Source: Bacteroidota bacterium
GTDB lineage: Bacteria; Bacteroidota; Bacteroidia; Flavobacteriales; Flavobacteriaceae
NCBI GenBank assembly: GCA_947468985.1
Contig: CANINJ010000147.1
Span: forward strand, 1 to 5,169
DNA length: 5,169 nucleotides
Direction of reading: 5' to 3'
Shown here: positions 4,106 through 5,169 of the stretch, piece by piece
Position numbering within the stretch: the stretch's first letter is position 1
How the letters are laid out: each line of letters starts with the position of its first letter
Translations under genes and position numbers: made by a program
The notes under the pieces: generated by a model
The model's input: the letters and a program-made list of their open reading frames with translations, nothing else
The model's database searches: none
Told to the model about the DNA's origin: nothing

Positions 4106-5169
4106 ATGATTAAAATGTTACGTAGTGTTCTATTAATGGTTTTTATTTTTTTTTCATTACAAAAATCATTTTCTCAATGTTTTGAAGTTGAAAGTTTATT
4201 GATAAATGCTTGTGGTTCTGATGAAGGATATAATGAAATGGTTAGATTTAAAGTAGGAGCTACACCTATAAATTTAATTACGAATCCTTTATCTGTAGTT
4301 TGGCCAACAGGAAATACTTGGCTTGGACTTATTCAAAATGCAACAACCGCTTCAAAAATATTAACATTAAGAGCAGGAATTATTGCAGCTGGTGGATGTG
4401 GAGATGTTATAGAACCAATTGGAGGCTTATTACCTGCTAATGCAAAAGTTATACTCGTTACAGGTTATAATATGGATCCTGTTTTAAATTCCTTTGGGGC
4501 ATTGAATGAAATTATTTACATTATTTTTCAAAACAATGCAACAGTTGCAACTGGTCATTTCTCTAATTCAGGTAGTACTCCACAAACATTTTCAATGAGT
4601 TTTTCAGGAATTTGTGGCGATTCTGTAACTTACGATCGTACTTTATTATTATCAGGTGATGGGTCTACAGTTAATTTTACACCTTCAGGAACTCCAAGTT
4701 ATGTAAATACCGGTTGTGTAGCTCCAGTTCCAGTTTTTTCTGTTGATGCGGGAACAACTCCATTATCTGTTTGTTCAGGTTCAATAGTTACGCTTACAGG
4801 AACTGCTCAAGGACAACAATCAGTAGTTTGGTCTGCTCCAAATGGTAGTTTTTCAAGCCCAACTTCATTGGTTACAAATTATACCGTTGGGACAGGAGCA
4901 ACGGGTTCTATAACCTTAACTTTAACAGCTACAAATTTGTCATCATGTATCTCAAATATTATTGATACAGTTACTTTAAATATTGGGTCTATCGTCGCGC
5001 CAACAGCTTCAACAACAATTCAACCAACATGTTCATCATCGGGAACAATTGTAGTCTCTGCACCAATTGGATTAAACTATGAATATAGTAATGGTGGTAC
5101 TTATCAATCGAGTCCAATATTTTTAAATTCAGCAGCAAATACCACTTATTCCATATCTGTAAAAAACAC
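4106..5169 (+). CDS. Secreted multi-domain surface protein, probable type IX secretion substrate (partial)
   Basis: Five-prime fragment of 354 codons; the frame is still open at the right edge. It begins at ATG 4106; ATG 4115 (residue 4) is an alternative start. Residues 1-23 form a signal peptide: Lys and Arg near the start, core VLLMVFIFFSL, and probable cleavage after SFS before Q24, a common flavobacterial site. Residues 24 to about 205 form an N-terminal domain with the marks NACGSDEGYNEMVRFKVG (34-51), GGCGDVIEPIGGLLPANAKV and NEIIYIIFQNNATVATGHF; scattered Cys could form disulfides outside the cytoplasm. I recognise this pattern from N-termini of flavobacterial proteins ending in a gliding-motility-associated domain, and it is reminiscent of lamin-tail-like domains, but that is inference. 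About 212-293 is an Ig/PKD-like domain (DAGTTPLSVCSGSIVTLTG to TVTLNI). From about 299 on, TIQPTC...YEYSNGG...TYSISVKN resembles a SprB-type repeat. More repeats and a C-terminal sorting domain are expected outside the window. A role in adhesion or gliding is inferred. Confidence 0.85.
   Translation, partial: MIKMLRSVLLMVFIFFSLQKSFSQCFEVESLLINACGSDEGYNEMVRFKVGATPINLITNPLSVVWPTGNTWLGLIQNATTASKILTLRAGIIAAGGCGDVIEPIGGLLPANAKVILVTGYNMDPVLNSFGALNEIIYIIFQNNATVATGHFSNSGSTPQTFSMSFSGICGDSVTYDRTLLLSGDGSTVNFTPSGTPSYVNTGCVAPVPVFSVDAGTTPLSVCSGSIVTLTGTAQGQQSVVWSAPNGSFSSPTSLVTNYTVGTGATGSITLTLTATNLSSCISNIIDTVTLNIGSIVAPTASTTIQPTCSSSGTIVVSAPIGLNYEYSNGGTYQSSPIFLNSAANTTYSISVKN

Overview
The window looks like a chromosomal segment of a member of the Flavobacteriaceae, most likely Flavobacterium or a close relative. 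The evidence is the strong AT richness, AT-biased codon use, TAnnTTTG promoter boxes of the Bacteroidota type, absence of strong Shine-Dalgarno sequences, a DbpA-like helicase with a DEFD motif II, and a large secreted protein that resembles exported proteins of gliding flavobacteria. No rRNA, tRNA, CRISPR array, insertion sequence or phage gene is visible. The taxonomic call rests on recognition of protein style, not on a database search.

Layout, left to right. (1) Positions 1-477, minus strand: the first 159 codons of a protein starting with a C39-type peptidase domain, probably the N-terminus of a peptidase/ABC exporter that continues past the left edge. The catalytic Cys is replaced by Gly. 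(2) Positions 478-686: a non-coding stretch with a two-copy 17-bp direct repeat and a perfect 34-bp palindrome that should terminate the next unit. (3) Positions 687-1775, minus strand: a two-gene unit, pyrE (orotate phosphoribosyltransferase) followed by a small SRPBCC/START-fold protein. (4) Positions 1783-2376, plus strand: a Nudix hydrolase divergent from pyrE, with only 7 bp between the two start codons. (5) Positions 2377-2604: a GC-richer intergenic element with the look of a dispersed flavobacterial repeat, then five tandem ATAAyTy heptamers, then a -7 box abutting the next start codon. (6) Positions 2605-3951, plus strand: a complete DEAD-box RNA helicase with a DbpA-type RNA-binding C-terminus. 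(7) Positions 3952-4105: a perfect 15-bp-arm hairpin and a promoter-like region. (8) Positions 4106-5169, plus strand: the first 354 codons of a secreted multi-domain protein with a signal peptide, an N-terminal globular domain, an Ig/PKD-like domain and a SprB-repeat-like domain; it runs off the right edge and probably ends in a type IX secretion sorting domain.

Most of the genes are housekeeping: pyrimidine nucleotide synthesis, nucleotide-derivative hydrolysis and RNA remodelling. The two truncated edge genes belong to export and surface biology. I see no complete new multi-gene system. The best leads are the Cys-to-Gly C39 domain, the recurrence of TAnnTTTG-N4-ATG (suggesting leaderless mRNAs for pyrE and the helicase), and the mosaic intergenic region before the helicase.
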